Positions 1 through 7,371 are shown, counted from the first letter of the stretch. The stretch is 13,191 nucleotides of DNA from DASZVN01 sp035547055 (GCA_035547055.1 DASZVN010000171.1:1-13191); one strand, 5' to 3'. The notes: generated by a model from the letters alone, not told the origin. Program-made: numbers and translations.

Positions 1-127
1 GACCTGGTTCCACGATCTCGCGATCACCAAGCCGGCGGTCGAGCCGAACTATGCCGACCTCGTCGAGTCCGGCATGCTGAAGACCAAGTTCAACGTCGAC
101 GACGTGATCGCGACGCTGCCGTTCTAG
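1..127 (+). CDS. ABC transporter substrate-binding protein, C-terminal end (partial)
   Basis: Only the last 41 codons are present; the reading frame enters at base 2 and ends at TAG 125-127. The tail matches the C-terminus of the complete binding protein that follows: TWFHD, TK, AV, PNY and the closing VDDVIATLP are shared, and I count 27 of 41 identical positions. It is therefore a paralogue of the NMT1/TauA-like periplasmic binding proteins that deliver small organic solutes to NitT/TauT-type importers. The two genes are tandem and on the same strand, separated by 161 bases that contain a strong hairpin. Whether this copy is intact upstream cannot be seen. Its substrate is unknown. Confidence 0.85.
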   Translation, partial: TWFHDLAITKPAVEPNYADLVESGMLKTKFNVDDVIATLPF

Positions 128-184
128 CGGGCGATCCGGCCGGTTCGGTGGGGGGCTGTCACCCCCTCCGGCTCGCTGCGCTCG

Positions 185-211
185 CCCCCTCCCCGTGAAA
201 CGGGGAGGGGG
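185..211. repeat. Strong GC hairpin between the two binding-protein genes
   Basis: A perfect inverted repeat: the left arm CCCCCTCCCCGT (185-196) pairs with ACGGGGAGGGGG (200-211) around the three-base loop GAA. It is preceded by a CCGGCTCGCTGCGCTCGCC stretch, a combination I recall from dispersed intergenic repeats of alphaproteobacteria. No T-run follows, so it is not a textbook intrinsic terminator. It could act as an mRNA 3'-end stabiliser or attenuator after the first binding-protein gene, uncoupling its expression from the downstream operon. That role is inference. Confidence 0.75.
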
Positions 212-288
212 ACCGTGCGAAGCATGGTGGCGGGGGCGGGCTATAGCGAGCGTGAAGCGCGGTATGCGGCGCAACAGGAGAGGAAGCG

Positions 289-1281
289 ATGGCAACGGAT
301 ATGCACAGGGGCTGGAGCCGCCGCGCGGCGCTCGCGGCCATCGTCGGATGCGCCGCCGCAACGGCGGCGGGTACGGCCTCGGCGGCGGGGCTTCAGACCA
401 TCCGCGTCGCCAATTTCCAGAACGTCGTGGTGATCCCGCTCTTCCACGGCATCGAGAAGGGCTACTTCAAGGACGCCGGCATCGACGTCGAGATCGTCAA
501 GGTCGCGACCGGGGCGGCCTCGGTCGCCGCGGTCGCCTCCGGCCAGGCCGACATCGGCTGGTCGGCGTCGTCGGTGCCGATGTTCGCCCGCGCCAACGGC
601 GTCAAGGTCAAGATCTTCATGACCGCGAACCAGGAGGGGCCGCCCGACCACTACGGCACTCACCTCGACGTCTCGGGCCGTTCCGGCGTTACCTCCTTCG
701 CCCAGATGAAGGGCAAGACGGTGATGATCAACGCCTTCGGCACTGCCGGCGAGCTCGCCATCCGCGAGCGCCTGCAGGCGGCCGGGGTCGGCTGGGACGA
801 GGTGAAGAAGGTCGTCGTGCCGTTCCCGCAGATGCCGGCGGCGCTGCAGCTCGGCAATGCCGACCTCGCCGTCGACATCGAGCCGATGCACTCGGCGATC
901 ATGCTGAACAAGGAGATCGCGGCGAAGACCCTCGGCCAGGGCACCCTGATGGCGAGCGCCAAGGCGCCGACCACCGCGAGCTGCTATTTCGCGACCGACG
1001 ACTGGCTCGCCAAGCACCGCGATCTCGCGCTCGCCTTCGGCCGCGCCTATCTCCGCGCCGCGCGCGAGGTCCAGGCCGACGCCAAGCTCCGCGCCGACCT
1101 CATCGTGAAGATCGGCGGGCTGCCGCGCGCGACCGCGGAGAAGCTGCCCGACCCGACCTGGTTCCACGACATCAGCGTGACCAAGGCGGCGGTTGCGCCG
1201 AATTATGATGCCCTGGTCAAGACCGGCATGATGCAGAAGAAGTTCGACGTCGACGACGTCATCGCGACGCTGCCTTATTGA
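289..1281 (+). CDS. NitT/TauT-type ABC transporter periplasmic substrate-binding protein
   Basis: The 330-residue product is a normal length for NMT1/SsuA/TauA-like binding proteins. The start ATG at 289 has AGGAGAGG at 276-283 at good spacing; an in-frame ATG at 301 is a weaker alternative. The N-terminus (about residues 1-33) is an export signal with SRR followed by AALAAIVG, so Tat-like or Sec, and a likely cleavage near TASAA. The mature part opens with VANFQN and continues with GIEKGYFKDAGIDVEIV and SGQADIGW, the family's early sequence pattern. It should capture a small organic ligand in the periplasm for the ATPase and permeases encoded just downstream. The ligand cannot be read from sequence; sulfonates, aromatic acids and pyrimidine-like compounds are all possible in this family. 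Its stop overlaps or abuts the ATPase start. Confidence 0.92.
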   Translation: MATDMHRGWSRRAALAAIVGCAAATAAGTASAAGLQTIRVANFQNVVVIPLFHGIEKGYFKDAGIDVEIVKVATGAASVAAVASGQADIGWSASSVPMFARANGVKVKIFMTANQEGPPDHYGTHLDVSGRSGVTSFAQMKGKTVMINAFGTAGELAIRERLQAAGVGWDEVKKVVVPFPQMPAALQLGNADLAVDIEPMHSAIMLNKEIAAKTLGQGTLMASAKAPTTASCYFATDDWLAKHRDLALAFGRAYLRAAREVQADAKLRADLIVKIGGLPRATAEKLPDPTWFHDISVTKAAVAPNYDALVKTGMMQKKFDVDDVIATLPY

Positions 1282-1289
1282 GGCCGGGG

Positions 1290-2150
1290 ATGTCGGCAGA
1301 CGTAGTCCCGCTCCGCACCGACGCTGCGCGGCCCGCGGCGCCGGTCGAGGCCCCGCTGCTCGCGGTTGAGGGCCTGCGCAAGAGCTTCGGCGCGAGCGCG
1401 GCGATCGAGGTGCTCGCCGGCATCGGCTTCAAGGTCGGGGCGGGCGAGTTCGTCTCGGTGGTCGGGCCGTCGGGCTGCGGCAAGACCACGCTGCTGCTCA
1501 CCCTGTCCGGCCTGCTCCGGCCGGACGCCGGCGATGTCCGCTTCGCCGGCCATTCGGTGCGGGGCGGTACCCCCGCCGGGCTCGCCATCGTCTTCCAGGA
1601 CTACAGCCGCTCGCTGTTTCCCTGGAAGACCAATCTCGGCAACGTCCTGTTCGGCATGCGCCGGATCAGCGGCGGCTCGGCCGCCGAGCGCGCCGAGCAG
1701 GCCCGCGGCCTTCTCGCCGCGGTCGGCCTGTCGGGCTTCGAGCAGCATTATCCCTGGCAGGTCTCCGGCGGCATGCAGCAGCGCGTCGCCATCGCCCGGG
1801 GCCTCGCCTCGCAATCGCGTCTCCTGCTCCTCGACGAGCCGCTCGCCTCGGTCGATGCCCAGACCCGCGCCGACATGCAGGACCTCCTGCTCGGCATCGC
1901 CCAGCGCTACGGCCAGACCTGCGTGCTCGTCACCCACGACGTCGAGGAAGCGGTCTACATGGGCGACCGTATCGTGGTGCTGTCGAACCGGCCGACCCAT
2001 GTCGTGCGCGAGATCGTGGTGCCGCTGCCGCGCCCGCGCGACCAGATCACCACCCGCGAGAGCACGGACTTCCTCGATATCCGCCACGAGGTGCTGGCGC
2101 TGATCCGCCGCGAGCGCCATCCCGAGGGCGGGGCAGGGCCGGCGCCGTGA
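1290..2150 (+). CDS. NitT/TauT-type ABC transporter ATP-binding protein
   Basis: A 286-residue cytoplasmic ATPase that powers the importer. All nucleotide-binding motifs are present: Walker A GPSGCGKT (59-66), Q-loop Q103 in VFQDYSRSLFPW, signature VSGGMQQRVAIAR (158-170), Walker B LLLLDEP (178-184), D-loop SVD (187-189) and switch histidine H216 in VTHDVEEA. The SLFPW Q-loop and the C-terminal VVLSNRP and VPLPRPR segments are typical of SsuB/TauB-like proteins. I chose ATG 1290 because GAGG (1280-1283) lies six bases before it; a TTG at 1278 overlapping the previous stop is possible. The last codons overlap the first permease start in a GTGA, which suggests translational coupling. Confidence 0.94.
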   Translation: MSADVVPLRTDAARPAAPVEAPLLAVEGLRKSFGASAAIEVLAGIGFKVGAGEFVSVVGPSGCGKTTLLLTLSGLLRPDAGDVRFAGHSVRGGTPAGLAIVFQDYSRSLFPWKTNLGNVLFGMRRISGGSAAERAEQARGLLAAVGLSGFEQHYPWQVSGGMQQRVAIARGLASQSRLLLLDEPLASVDAQTRADMQDLLLGIAQRYGQTCVLVTHDVEEAVYMGDRIVVLSNRPTHVVREIVVPLPRPRDQITTRESTDFLDIRHEVLALIRRERHPEGGAGPAP

Positions 2151-2914
2151 TCTGGCTTCGGCGCGCGCTCGCGCTCGCGATCGTCGTCCTGCTGTGGCAG
2201 GCGGTGGTGTGGCTGCACGTGGTGCCGGAGCGCTACCTGCCGTCGCCGGCGGACGTCGCGGTGGCGGCGGTGGCGATGTTCGCCTCGGCCGAGGACATGC
2301 GCGCCGAAATGCTCACCGTGGGGCGCGCGCTTGCCGGCTTCGCGCTGACGGTGCCGCTCGGTATCGCGCTCGGAGCGCTGGGCGCGCTGGTGCCGGCCTT
2401 CCAGAAGGCGCTCCGCCCGTGGACCGAGCTGCTGCGGCCGCTGCCGCCGGCGGCGGTCATCCCGATCTCGGTGTTCGCGATCGGCTTCGGCATCAAGCTC
2501 TATCTCTTCATCATCGCCTTCGCCGGCGTCTGGGCGGTCTATTTCAACACCGTGGCGGCTTTCTCCGGCACGAGCGACGTCCTCACCCGCACCGGCCGCG
2601 CCTTCGGCTGCGATCGGCTGGCGCTGACTTTCGGCGTCGTGCTGCCGAGCGCGATGCCGCAGATCTTCGTCGGCATCCGCATCGCCGCGACGGTGGCGCT
2701 GATCGGCTCGGTCGTCACCGACATCTTCGGCGGCGAGGACGGGCTCGGCTATCTCCTGTTCGAGCGCGCGTTCGCGCTCCGCATCCCCGACGTGTTCGCG
2801 CTGACGCTGCTCTGCGGCGTCAACGGCATGCTGTTCAACCAGATGGTGCTGGTGCTGCGCCGCCTCGTGATCGGCTGGCACGACCGCATGAATGCGGAGG
2901 CGCTGGCGGCATGA
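2147..2914 (+). CDS. NitT/TauT-type ABC transporter permease, first subunit
   Basis: A 255-residue integral membrane protein of the binding-protein-dependent permease family. GTG 2147 overlaps the ATPase stop (GTGA), which supports this start. A first hydrophobic helix lies at about residues 5-25, followed by a periplasmic YLPSPADV stretch typical of SsuC/TauC proteins. The core contains PLPPAAVIPISVFAIGFG, then the cytoplasmic coupling loop around GRAFGCDRLALTFGVVLPSAMP, the EAA-loop equivalent, and further helices up to about residue 240. It should form half of the membrane channel, paired with the next gene product as a heterodimer on a dimer of the upstream ATPase. Its stop overlaps the next start in an ATGA. 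Confidence 0.92.
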   Translation: MIWLRRALALAIVVLLWQAVVWLHVVPERYLPSPADVAVAAVAMFASAEDMRAEMLTVGRALAGFALTVPLGIALGALGALVPAFQKALRPWTELLRPLPPAAVIPISVFAIGFGIKLYLFIIAFAGVWAVYFNTVAAFSGTSDVLTRTGRAFGCDRLALTFGVVLPSAMPQIFVGIRIAATVALIGSVVTDIFGGEDGLGYLLFERAFALRIPDVFALTLLCGVNGMLFNQMVLVLRRLVIGWHDRMNAEALAA

Positions 2915-3798
2915 CGAGCAGCCCGTCATTGCGAGGAGCCGGAGGCGACGAAGCAATCCAGGGCCGGCGCCGGGCCTGGGGCCCTGGATTGCTTCGCTTC
3001 GCTCGCAATGACGACGGCACGCGGCGTCGCCAGGGCGCCTGGCGCCCCGCGATCAACTGGTGGGGGGTGCTGTCGGTCGTCGTGGTGCTGGCGGCCTGGC
3101 AGGGGATCGCCCGGCATTTCAACACCGTGCTCTTTCCCGGCCCCTACGAGACCGCGATCGCGATGTGGGACAATGCCGGCGCAATCTTCGGCGAGATCGG
3201 CAACACGCTCCGCCGCGCCTTCACCGCCTTCGGCCTGTCGCTCGCGATCATGGTGCCGTTCGGCATCGCCTGCGGCCGCATCCGCCCGCTCGGCCTGATC
3301 GTCGACCCGATCCTGGAGTTCCTCGTCACCATCCCGCCGCCGGCGGTGATCCCGATCGTGATGCTGTTCGCCGGCGTCGGCGATGTCGCCAAGATCGCCG
3401 TCATCACCTACGGCCTCGTGCCCAACCTCCTGATCAACACCATCGAGACGGTGCGCCGCGCGCCGCCGATGATGGAGCGGGTCGGCCGCTCGCTCCGCTT
3501 CAGCCGGATCGAGGTGATGACCCTGATCGACTTGCCCGCGGCGATGCCCGGCATCGTCACCGGCATGCGCCTGTCGGTGACGACCTCGCTCCTCGTCACC
3601 ATCACCTCGGAGATGCTGCTCTCGACCAACGGCATCGGCGCCTATGTCCAGCGCGCCCAGCAGAGCTTCCAGGTCTCCGCCGGCCTCGCCGGCATCGTCG
3701 CCATCGCGATCACCGGCATGCTGGTCAATCTCGGCCTCCGCCAGATCGAGGAGCGCCTGCTGTTCTGGCACTACCGCACGTCCGCCGCGGAGGAGTGA
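2911..3798 (+). CDS. NitT/TauT-type ABC transporter permease, second subunit, with repeat-derived N-terminus
   Basis: A 295-residue permease paralogous to the preceding one. ATG 2911 overlaps the previous TGA (ATGA). The first membrane helix begins near residue 49 (NWWGVLSVVVVLAAW). The core has TIPPPAVIPIVMLFAG and an EAA-like loop around GRSLRFSRIEVMTLIDLPAAMPG, followed by more helices. Oddly, roughly residues 5-35 are translated from a palindromic repeat (2924-3013) and read SLRGAGGDEAIQ and LLRFARND, low-complexity, basic and unlike permease sequence. This leaves a longer cytoplasmic tail than in the first permease. The alternative is initiation at GTG 3067, inside the first helix, which would put the repeat outside the protein but lose the overlap with the upstream gene. 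The permease identity is firm; the start is less so. Confidence 0.88.
   Translation: MTSSPSLRGAGGDEAIQGRRRAWGPGLLRFARNDDGTRRRQGAWRPAINWWGVLSVVVVLAAWQGIARHFNTVLFPGPYETAIAMWDNAGAIFGEIGNTLRRAFTAFGLSLAIMVPFGIACGRIRPLGLIVDPILEFLVTIPPPAVIPIVMLFAGVGDVAKIAVITYGLVPNLLINTIETVRRAPPMMERVGRSLRFSRIEVMTLIDLPAAMPGIVTGMRLSVTTSLLVTITSEMLLSTNGIGAYVQRAQQSFQVSAGLAGIVAIAITGMLVNLGLRQIEERLLFWHYRTSAAEE
2924..3013. repeat. Palindromic repeat element embedded in the permease coding sequence
   Basis: A 90-base element with terminal inverted repeats CGTCATTGCGAG (2924-2935) and CTCGCAATGACG (3002-3013), and a second pair GAAGCAATCCAGGGCC (2950-2965) and GGCCCTGGATTGCTTC (2980-2995) around a GC-rich loop. The left arm carries eight extra bases between the two blocks compared with the right arm. 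I recognise it as a dispersed alphaproteobacterial repeat whose spurious translations (VIASEAKQS, SLRAKRSNP) recur in annotated genomes; this is recall, not a search. Its 90 bases are a multiple of three and contain no stop in the permease frame, so that frame stays open across it. Confidence 0.85.
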
Positions 3799-3804
3799 GG
3801 GCGC

Positions 3805-3874
3805 AGGGTGGGCATCGGCTCGGCCGATGCTCACGTCTGGCGTCGCACGTGGGCATGCCGCGCACGCCCACCCT
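3805..3874. repeat. Compound hairpin at the convergent junction of the two transporter operons
   Basis: Outer arms AGGGTGGGC (3805-3813) and GCCCACCCT (3866-3874) are perfect inverted repeats. Nested in the left part is the hairpin GTGGGCATCGGC (3808-3819), loop TCG, GCCGATGCTCAC (3823-3834), with one G-T type mismatch; a second GTGGGC (3849-3854) can also pair with GCCCAC (3866-3871). It lies between two convergent stop codons (3798 and 3884), so it could end transcription from both sides, although no T-run is present. The inner hairpin recurs at 8409-8437. Confidence 0.75.
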
Positions 3875-3883
3875 ACGAGAGGC

Positions 3884-4837
3884 TCACGCCCGGATCTCCT
3901 GCCTCTGGAACAGGGCGTAGGCCAGCGTGAACAGCAGCACGACCGCGGCGCCGAGGCCGACGAGCTGCGGCCAGATCAGGAGGAGGCTCTCGCCGAAGGG
4001 CAGCGGCGCCCCGATCAGGGCGCGGTTGAGCTGCGCCATGAACACAGGGCCGAGTGTCCGCGTCGCCGGGTTGAGCAGCGCGATCGCGCTCTCGCCGAAG
4101 AGCGTGTTCGGCGAGATGCGGCCGAGCGCCTGGGCGAGGTCGACCTTGGCGAGCAGCCCCTGGGGGTCGTCGGGCCCGGCATTGATCAGGAGGTTGGTCG
4201 CGACCGGCACGAGCAGCGACCAGAAGAACGCGAACACCAGCCAGATCGCCAGCGCCGCCAGCGCCGAGGTCGTCGCCGAGCGCAGCCCGACCGAGAGCGC
4301 CAGCGCCAGTGCCAGCCACACCCCGGCATAGAGGATCGCGACCACGAGGAACGCGACCGCGCGGGCGATCTCCTCGCCGCTCGGGGGCAGGCCGAGCGTC
4401 AGCATGCCGAAGCCGATGACGAGGAGCCACAGCGCCACCAGGCAGATCGCGAGCGTCGCGAAGCCGCCGAGGAATTTCCCCAGCAGGAAGGCGTCGCGAT
4501 AGATCGGCTGCGACAGCACCCGGCTCATGGTGCGATGGCTCAGTTCGCCGTTCACCGAATCGAAGGCGATCGCGATCGCGATCAGCGGGATGAGGAAGCC
4601 GAGGAAGCCGACGAAGGACGGTACCGGATCGCGCGCCACCGTGAACAGGCGGAGGAACAGGAACGGGTCCTGCGAGGTCGTGGCGCGGATGTTCTCGATC
4701 GCGGCGTAGACCGCGCCGCCGGCGGTGAGGAGGATCAACACCACCAGGATGCGGATCCGGGCGCTGGAGAAATGGTCGGCCATCTCCTTGAAGCTGACCG
4801 CCGAGACCCCGGTCCAGGGCGAGCCTTCACGCGGCAT
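3884..4837 (-). CDS. ABC-2 type transporter permease, NosY-like
   Basis: A 317-residue inner-membrane protein with about six hydrophobic helices: IRILVVLILL near residue 28, GFLGFLIPLIAIAIAF, a third around ATLAICLVALWLLVIGFGML, AVAFLVVAILYAGVWLALAL, ALAALAIWLVFAFFWSLL, and a last one before the C-terminal FQRQEIRA. The cytoplasmic segment NGELSHRTMSRVLSQPIYRDAFLLGKFLG is the hallmark of NosY-like ABC-2 permeases. The start ATG 4837 has GAGG six bases upstream and overlaps the end of the ATPase gene by 11 bases. It is the last gene of the NEW3-ATPase-permease operon and should be the export channel. No nos genes are nearby, so a nitrous oxide reductase role is not supported; the substrate is unknown. 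Confidence 0.9.
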   Translation of the reverse strand: MPREGSPWTGVSAVSFKEMADHFSSARIRILVVLILLTAGGAVYAAIENIRATTSQDPFLFLRLFTVARDPVPSFVGFLGFLIPLIAIAIAFDSVNGELSHRTMSRVLSQPIYRDAFLLGKFLGGFATLAICLVALWLLVIGFGMLTLGLPPSGEEIARAVAFLVVAILYAGVWLALALALSVGLRSATTSALAALAIWLVFAFFWSLLVPVATNLLINAGPDDPQGLLAKVDLAQALGRISPNTLFGESAIALLNPATRTLGPVFMAQLNRALIGAPLPFGESLLLIWPQLVGLGAAVVLLFTLAYALFQRQEIRA

Positions 4838-5765
4838 GGCGCACCTCGCGGAAATAGCGGGTGTAGACGTCGTCGAGGCCGAGCCGGGCGAGAGCGATGC
4901 CGGTCAGGGCGCCGCCGCCTTCGACCACCGCGCGGGCGACGGCGGGGCGGAGGTCGCGGTCGGCCTCGATCCGCCAGTGGCCGGGCCCGTCGGGCTGCAG
5001 CGAGGACACGCCCTCCAGTGTCCTGAGGCGGGCCTCGACGTTCGGCCCGGTCGCCTGGACGTTGATGACGTAGGAGCCGCCCAGGACCTCGCGCACCAGG
5101 TCCTCGACCCGGCCGGCGAGGCCGATCTTGCCGGCGTGGAACAGCGCGACGCGGTCGCACACGCTCTCGACCATCGCGAGGAGGTGCGACGACAAGAGGA
5201 TCGTCATGCCCTCGCTCTTGAAGGCGCGGACGAGGCCCAGGAACTCGTGCGTCGCCTCGGGGTCGAGGCCGCCGGTCGGCTCGTCGAGGATCGCGATCTC
5301 GGCCTGCTTGACCAGGATCTCGGCGAGGCCGAGGCGCTGGCGCATGCCGTGGGAGTAGCCCGCGACGCGCCGCTGGATCGCCTCGGCGATGCCGACCCGC
5401 TCGGCCGCCGCCTTGATGCGGCGGTCGGCCTCGGCGCGCTCGATGCCGGCGAGGCGCGCGGTGTAGCGCAGGTTCTCGGCGCCCGAGAGGTTGCCGTAGA
5501 AGCCGACCTGGTCGGGCAGGTAGCCGACCCGGCGCTTGACCGCGAGCGGCCGGCGCAGCGGGTCGAGGCCGAGGACCTCGACCTTGCCCGCGGTCGGCTC
5601 GGTCAGGCCGAGCAGCATCAGGATGGTCGTGGTCTTGCCGGCGCCGTTCGGCCCGAGCAGACCGAACACCTCGCCCTTGTCGATCGTGAGGTCGATGCCC
5701 GCCACGGCGGCGACGCCGCCGTAGCGCTTGGCGAGGCCGGTGGCCTCGATGACCGGGCGGCTCAT
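4827..5765 (-). CDS. ABC-2 type transporter ATP-binding protein
   Basis: A 312-residue cytoplasmic ATPase of the exporter (CcmA/NosF-like) type. Visible motifs are Walker A GPNGAGKT (38-45), Q-loop YLPDQ (Q86), signature region YSHGMRQRLGLAE (137-149), Walker B AILDEP (158-163) followed by TGGLDP, and switch histidine H194 in LSSHLL. The signature reads SHGMRQ rather than LSGGQ, as is common in this subfamily. A C-terminal extension of about 90 residues ends in LDDVYTRYFREV, the usual closing motif of ABC-2 ATPases. ATG 5765 overlaps the stop of the upstream NEW3 gene by four bases (ATGA), implying coupled translation. It should drive the NosY-like permease encoded directly after it. Confidence 0.93.
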   Translation of the reverse strand: MSRPVIEATGLAKRYGGVAAVAGIDLTIDKGEVFGLLGPNGAGKTTTILMLLGLTEPTAGKVEVLGLDPLRRPLAVKRRVGYLPDQVGFYGNLSGAENLRYTARLAGIERAEADRRIKAAAERVGIAEAIQRRVAGYSHGMRQRLGLAEILVKQAEIAILDEPTGGLDPEATHEFLGLVRAFKSEGMTILLSSHLLAMVESVCDRVALFHAGKIGLAGRVEDLVREVLGGSYVINVQATGPNVEARLRTLEGVSSLQPDGPGHWRIEADRDLRPAVARAVVEGGGALTGIALARLGLDDVYTRYFREVRHAA

Positions 5766-6955
5766 CGCCGGCCGTACCGGACGACGGCGAGCGACAGCGC
5801 GATCAGCGCGGCAGCGATGATGATGATGCCGACGATGCCCCAGAGCGTCGAGGTGTGGACGGTGACGCGATAGTCGGCCGAGGCGTCGCCGCCGCCGCTG
5901 CCGGGGGTCGCCCGCATCGTCACCATGTAGTCGCCGGCGATGGCCTGGCCCACCGGGGTGATGGTCGCGGCGACGTGGCGCTCGGCGTTGGGGCCGAGCG
6001 TGTCGATCGACTTCGGCGCGAAGGCCACCGTCCAGCCCGAGGGGGCGTCGCCGGCGAGCTCGACATGCTGGGCCGGCGCGGTGCCGTTGTTGCGGAGCGT
6101 GAACTGGACGGTCGAGGCGGCGCCCGCGGTGGCGTCGCCTGAGAGGCGGCCGCCCGGCCCGGTCAGCGCGAGCTGCGGCTGCCCGGTGATCGCCATGCTG
6201 AGCTTGGCGGCGCCCTCGGCCTTGGCGGTCGCGGCGTGGAAGACCACCGGGTAGGTGCCGGCGGCGACGCCGTCCGGCGGCTTCACGGTCAGCTTGATGT
6301 CCTTGGACTGGCCGGCCTTGATCGGGATGCTGGTCAGCTCCTGGGTGCCGTAGGCCTCGGTGATGGTCGGCTGGAAGCCTTTCGGCACGTCGGCGCCGAG
6401 GCTGACGACCGCGTCCTCGCCGCCCTCGTTCCTGATGGTGACGGTATAGGCGAAGGAGGAGGTCGACGAGCCCTTCAGCGCCGGCAGGTCGGACTCGACG
6501 GAGAGCTTGGCGGCGTTGCCGTTCGAGAGCGTCAGCGTGAGCGGCAGCGAGGAGGAGGCGTCCGGCCCCTTGGCCTCGACCACGAACTGGTACGGCCCCG
6601 GCTTCACGTTGTCGGGCGGCGTCAGCTTCAGCTTGAGGTCGGCCTTGCCGTCGGTCGGCGCGAACGCCGCGGCGACCGGCTTGCCGCCGCCGTCGATCTC
6701 TGCCTTCCAGCCGGGCGGCGCCTGGGTCACCGACAGGGCGGCGCGCTGCGGCGCGAGATGGCTGTTGGTGAGGCTGAGGTCGAGCGAGATCTCGTCGCCC
6801 GCGTGCACGGTCTGCTGAGGGTAGGGCGTGGTGAGCCACAGGCCGTGGATCGCCGGCTGGGCGGCCGTCGCGTCGGATGGGCTCGACGTCTGGCTATGGG
6901 CGGCTGGGATGACGAGGCAGGCGGCGAACGCAAGGGCGAACAAAGGCGCGCGCAT
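5762..6955 (-). CDS. Secreted, C-terminally membrane-anchored NEW3-domain protein of an ABC-2 operon
   Basis: A 397-residue protein with an N-terminal signal peptide (RAPLFALAFAACLVIPAAHS, cleavage probably after AHS). It then has three to four beta-sandwich-like repeats and a single C-terminal helix (LWGIVGIIIIAAALIALSLAVV) followed by RYGRR, so most of it faces the periplasm. Repeat landmarks include APPGWKAEI, VPKGFQPTI and APSGWTVAF, each followed by KPGPYQF, AAGTYPV or IAGDYMV; this alternation is characteristic of NEW3/COG1470 proteins. I start at ATG 6955, with GGAGGAGG nine bases upstream; TTG 6958 is an alternative. It heads the operon with an ABC-2 ATPase and permease, so it may bind or guide whatever that transporter handles. 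The exact function is not known to me. Confidence 0.87.
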   Translation of the reverse strand: MRAPLFALAFAACLVIPAAHSQTSSPSDATAAQPAIHGLWLTTPYPQQTVHAGDEISLDLSLTNSHLAPQRAALSVTQAPPGWKAEIDGGGKPVAAAFAPTDGKADLKLKLTPPDNVKPGPYQFVVEAKGPDASSSLPLTLTLSNGNAAKLSVESDLPALKGSSTSSFAYTVTIRNEGGEDAVVSLGADVPKGFQPTITEAYGTQELTSIPIKAGQSKDIKLTVKPPDGVAAGTYPVVFHAATAKAEGAAKLSMAITGQPQLALTGPGGRLSGDATAGAASTVQFTLRNNGTAPAQHVELAGDAPSGWTVAFAPKSIDTLGPNAERHVAATITPVGQAIAGDYMVTMRATPGSGGGDASADYRVTVHTSTLWGIVGIIIIAAALIALSLAVVRYGRR

Positions 6956-7371
6956 CAACGAATTCCTCCTCCGCGGCTGGAGTTGTTGTTGTCGGGGACC
7001 ATGCCACGTTTCCCCGTCGGGGCTACTCGCCGCCGAGTTTGGCGAGAATGGGGAAAAATGCTCGCGAACCGCGGCACGGTCACAGATATGACATTGATAA
7101 TTTCATTCAAGCCATTGTTTTTGATTGCTAATATATGGTCGATTAAATCGACGCAATATGGTCGCGCGGCGCATCGCCGCGGCTAAAGCATGGCAAAATT
7201 GCGGCGGGGAGGGCTGGCAGACGCACCTCCGGCATGATCTCGCCGTCGTCTGCCGGCCGCGCACATCTGCAGGCTTTGCCGGCGGCGCCGTTTCGGCTAA
7301 GGCGATGCCCCGAGCGGCGGCGGCGTCACGCGGCGGCTGCGTCCGAACTCCCCGAAGCGACGAGGAAACCC
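6956..7371. other. Divergent intergenic region with an AT-rich core
   Basis: These 416 bases separate the minus-strand NEW3 operon from the plus-strand amidohydrolase. Most of it is GC-rich, but about 7065-7165 is strikingly AT-rich for this window and is where I would place the promoters for both sides. I saw no convincing gene in it. An open frame runs into the amidohydrolase from upstream, but it lacks a good start signal and resembles no protein. Immediately before 6955 lies the GGAGGAGG ribosome-binding site of the NEW3 gene, and at 7362-7366 the GAGGA site of the amidohydrolase. Confidence 0.7.
7121..7164. promoter_or_regulatory. Candidate overlapping divergent promoters with a palindromic operator
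   Basis: On the plus strand TTGATT (7121-7126) and TTAAAT (7143-7148) are 16 bases apart, a possible -35/-10 pair for the amidohydrolase. On the minus strand TTGCGT (7156-7151) and TATTAG (7133-7128) are 17 apart, possibly serving the NEW3 operon. The perfect inverted repeat GTCGAT-TAA-ATCGAC (7138-7152) lies inside both, and ATATGGTCG occurs twice (7133-7141 and 7156-7164). This is how a shared operator would look, but the boxes are imperfect and no cognate regulator is identified. Confidence 0.35.

Noticed and set aside
185..3013. CRISPR array or other regularly spaced repeats
   Set aside because: The palindromic elements differ in sequence and are kilobases apart; there is no repeat-spacer periodicity and there are no cas genes.
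2926..3834. A 302-codon minus-strand open frame opposite the second permease
   Set aside because: It is highly charged D/H/R-rich nonsense; the opposite strand encodes a clear permease.
3644..5026. A 460-codon plus-strand open frame crossing the convergent junction
   Set aside because: It overlaps three well-supported genes in other frames and is low-complexity E/R/Q/D-rich sequence.
4725..5873. A 382-codon plus-strand open frame opposite the ABC-2 ATPase gene
   Set aside because: It is antisense to a gene with full ATPase motifs. Its composition (strings of D, E, A, R, G) is what high-GC DNA gives when read in the wrong frame.
3884..6955. Assignment as nosFY of nitrous oxide reduction
   Set aside because: The permease is NosY-like, but no nosZ, nosD or nosL is present and the partner is a NEW3-type protein, so a generic ABC-2 exporter is the safer call.
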